Source of the DNA: an uncultured Clostridia bacterium
GTDB taxonomy: Bacteria > Bacillota > Clostridia > Oscillospirales > Acutalibacteraceae
Assembly (NCBI GenBank): GCA_946628455.1
Contig: CAMOWP010000087.1
Coordinates: 1-7,382, forward strand
Direction: 5' to 3'
Length of the DNA stretch: 7,382 nt
The position numbers were made by a program, and so were the translations under genes. The notes below the pieces were generated by a model. That model did no database searches. It worked only from the letters and a program-made list of their open reading frames with translations, and had not been told where the DNA came from. Below are positions 6,599 through 7,382 of this stretch, in pieces (the first letter of the stretch is position 1; every line of letters starts with the position of its first letter).

Positions 6599-7345
6599 TT
6601 ATTGTCTATGAAATACAAACAAGTATTCATGTGCAATCAGCAAGAAATTATACTTTATGCTGTTTGTTTTCCAATAGCCGGTTGCTTTGCAGTTATGCTG
6701 CTCTTTGATAATTAATTCCTTGAGCTTGAAGCCAGCGTCTTGAAAGATTTTCATTACATCAAAACTCATAGGAATCATATGTCCTTTTTGACGCGTATCA
6801 CCCATCAAAATTGCACAGAATCTTCCTGGCTTTAGCACACGATAGCTTTCTGCTGCAACCTTTTCCATTTCTTCAAGGAATTCCGGAACTTTCAAATGAG
6901 AAAGGTCATTTTCTATATCTTCGCTGTATTGAATAATGTTGGCATACGGCGGATGTGTGCATATAAAATCAACAGATTCATTAGGGAGAAAGTCGATATT
7001 TCTTGCGTCGCCATGTTTGATATGAACTGTACCGCAATTCTCTCTTTCAAAATCACATTTCTCTCTGCACCTTTCAAGTGCATTAGGGTTTACATCAATG
7101 CCAACAATATTTCTGTTCAACAGTTTTGCTTCAACAAGTGTTGTTCCGCCACCAACAAACTGATCAAGCACTAAATCGCCTTCCTGCGAATAACGGAGAA
7201 TCAGATTTCTCGGAATATACGGTGACCAGTTGCCGCGATATTTAGCATCATGCGTAGCCCATTTGCCTCTATCGGGGAAAGACCAAATGGTGTTAGTTTC
7301 CAATTCAAAATCATCCGGTTCCCATTTATCAATCTTTTTTGACAT
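6599..7345 (-). CDS. DNA methyltransferase, N6-adenine/N4-cytosine type
   Basis: This 248-residue protein has the folds and motifs of an S-adenosylmethionine-dependent amino-methyltransferase acting on DNA bases (N6_N4_Mtase type). LVLDQFVGGGTT (58-69) is motif I, which binds the cofactor. NIVGIDVNPNAL (79-90) carries the acidic residue of motif II. ICTHPPYANI (128-137) is motif IV, the catalytic loop, with His where Asp, Asn or Ser is usual. The segment before motif I (WSFPDRGKWATHDAKYRGNW, 21-40, then SPYIPRNLI) fits motif X and precedes it. The order is thus X, I, IV, with the catalytic half C-terminal. YRVLKPGRFCAILMGDTR (168-185) is the next conserved strand region. Length and ending (AHEYLFVF) suit a complete small enzyme. 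The modified base and target site cannot be told. The start overlaps the stop of an upstream gene (TAATG), with GAGG at 7359-7356 as ribosome binding site. It may belong to a restriction-modification system or be an orphan. Confidence 0.88.
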   Translation of the reverse strand: MSKKIDKWEPDDFELETNTIWSFPDRGKWATHDAKYRGNWSPYIPRNLILRYSQEGDLVLDQFVGGGTTLVEAKLLNRNIVGIDVNPNALERCREKCDFERENCGTVHIKHGDARNIDFLPNESVDFICTHPPYANIIQYSEDIENDLSHLKVPEFLEEMEKVAAESYRVLKPGRFCAILMGDTRQKGHMIPMSFDVMKIFQDAGFKLKELIIKEQHNCKATGYWKTNSIKYNFLLIAHEYLFVFHRQ

Positions 7346-7382
7346 TATTTAAAAACCTCAGCCATTATTCCTTGTTCCATAT
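7345..7382 (-). CDS. C-terminal end of an upstream gene, coupled to the methyltransferase
   Basis: On the minus strand an open frame enters from the right edge and ends ...MEQGIMAEVFK at a TAA (7347-7345) that shares one base with the methyltransferase ATG (TAATG). Such an overlap is typical of translationally coupled genes in one operon. Only about 12 codons are visible, so the frame could be chance. If it is real, the partner might be a restriction enzyme, a second methyltransferase or a specificity-type protein; nothing in the visible residues identifies it. Confidence 0.4.
   Translation of the reverse strand, partial: MEQGIMAEVFK

Noticed and set aside
6896..7174. A 92-codon plus-strand frame opposite the methyltransferase
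   Set aside because: It covers the methyltransferase motifs I and IV on the other strand and has no support of its own.

Overview
The window looks like a chromosomal stretch from a Gram-positive anaerobe of the class Clostridia, probably a gut or rumen Ruminococcaceae/Oscillospiraceae-type organism. This is inferred from the gene content, not from any marker gene. The clues are a very large secreted glycoside hydrolase that ends in the lysine-rich Ig-like plus fibronectin-III tail common on Clostridia surface proteins, a YkuD-type envelope enzyme with an N-terminal membrane anchor, good Shine-Dalgarno sites and near-consensus sigma-A promoters. No rRNA, tRNA, CRISPR array or insertion sequence was seen.

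Left part (1-2310, all minus strand). Transcription runs leftwards through an AI-2E family membrane protein (2310-1135), a YkuD/L,D-transpeptidase-fold protein (1040-270) and the first 49 codons of a secreted protein that leaves the window (148-1). The gaps of 94 and 121 bp are large enough for separate promoters. A promoter is visible before the YkuD gene, and it carries a tandem 8-bp repeat with an 11-bp period. All three products act in or outside the membrane.

Centre (2311-6507). A 189-bp divergent intergenic region holds two near-consensus extended -10 promoters facing away from each other, with several TTACA motifs among them. The rightward promoter drives a 1335-residue secreted enzyme. 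Its parts, in order, are a signal peptide, a beta-helix-like region, a clan GH-A (GH39-like) barrel with visible catalytic glutamates, a beta-sandwich, two carbohydrate-binding-like modules with an unassigned segment between them, a CxxC mini-motif, an Ig-like domain and a very basic FN3 domain. It is probably a polysaccharide-degrading enzyme held at the cell surface by non-covalent contacts; the substrate is unknown.

Right part (6508-7382). A strong hairpin terminator (6540-6570) sits between the hydrolase and a convergent minus-strand DNA methyltransferase of the N6-adenine/N4-cytosine type (7345-6599). Its start overlaps, by TAATG, the stop of a gene that enters from beyond 7382. The rows of this gene that I counted by hand are poorer in GC than most of the hydrolase rows, so a restriction-modification or other accessory module may begin here. 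I see no strong case for a wholly new system. The best leads are the domain architecture of the hydrolase, the two candidate operators, the unusual YkuD active-site context, and the methyltransferase with its unseen partner gene.
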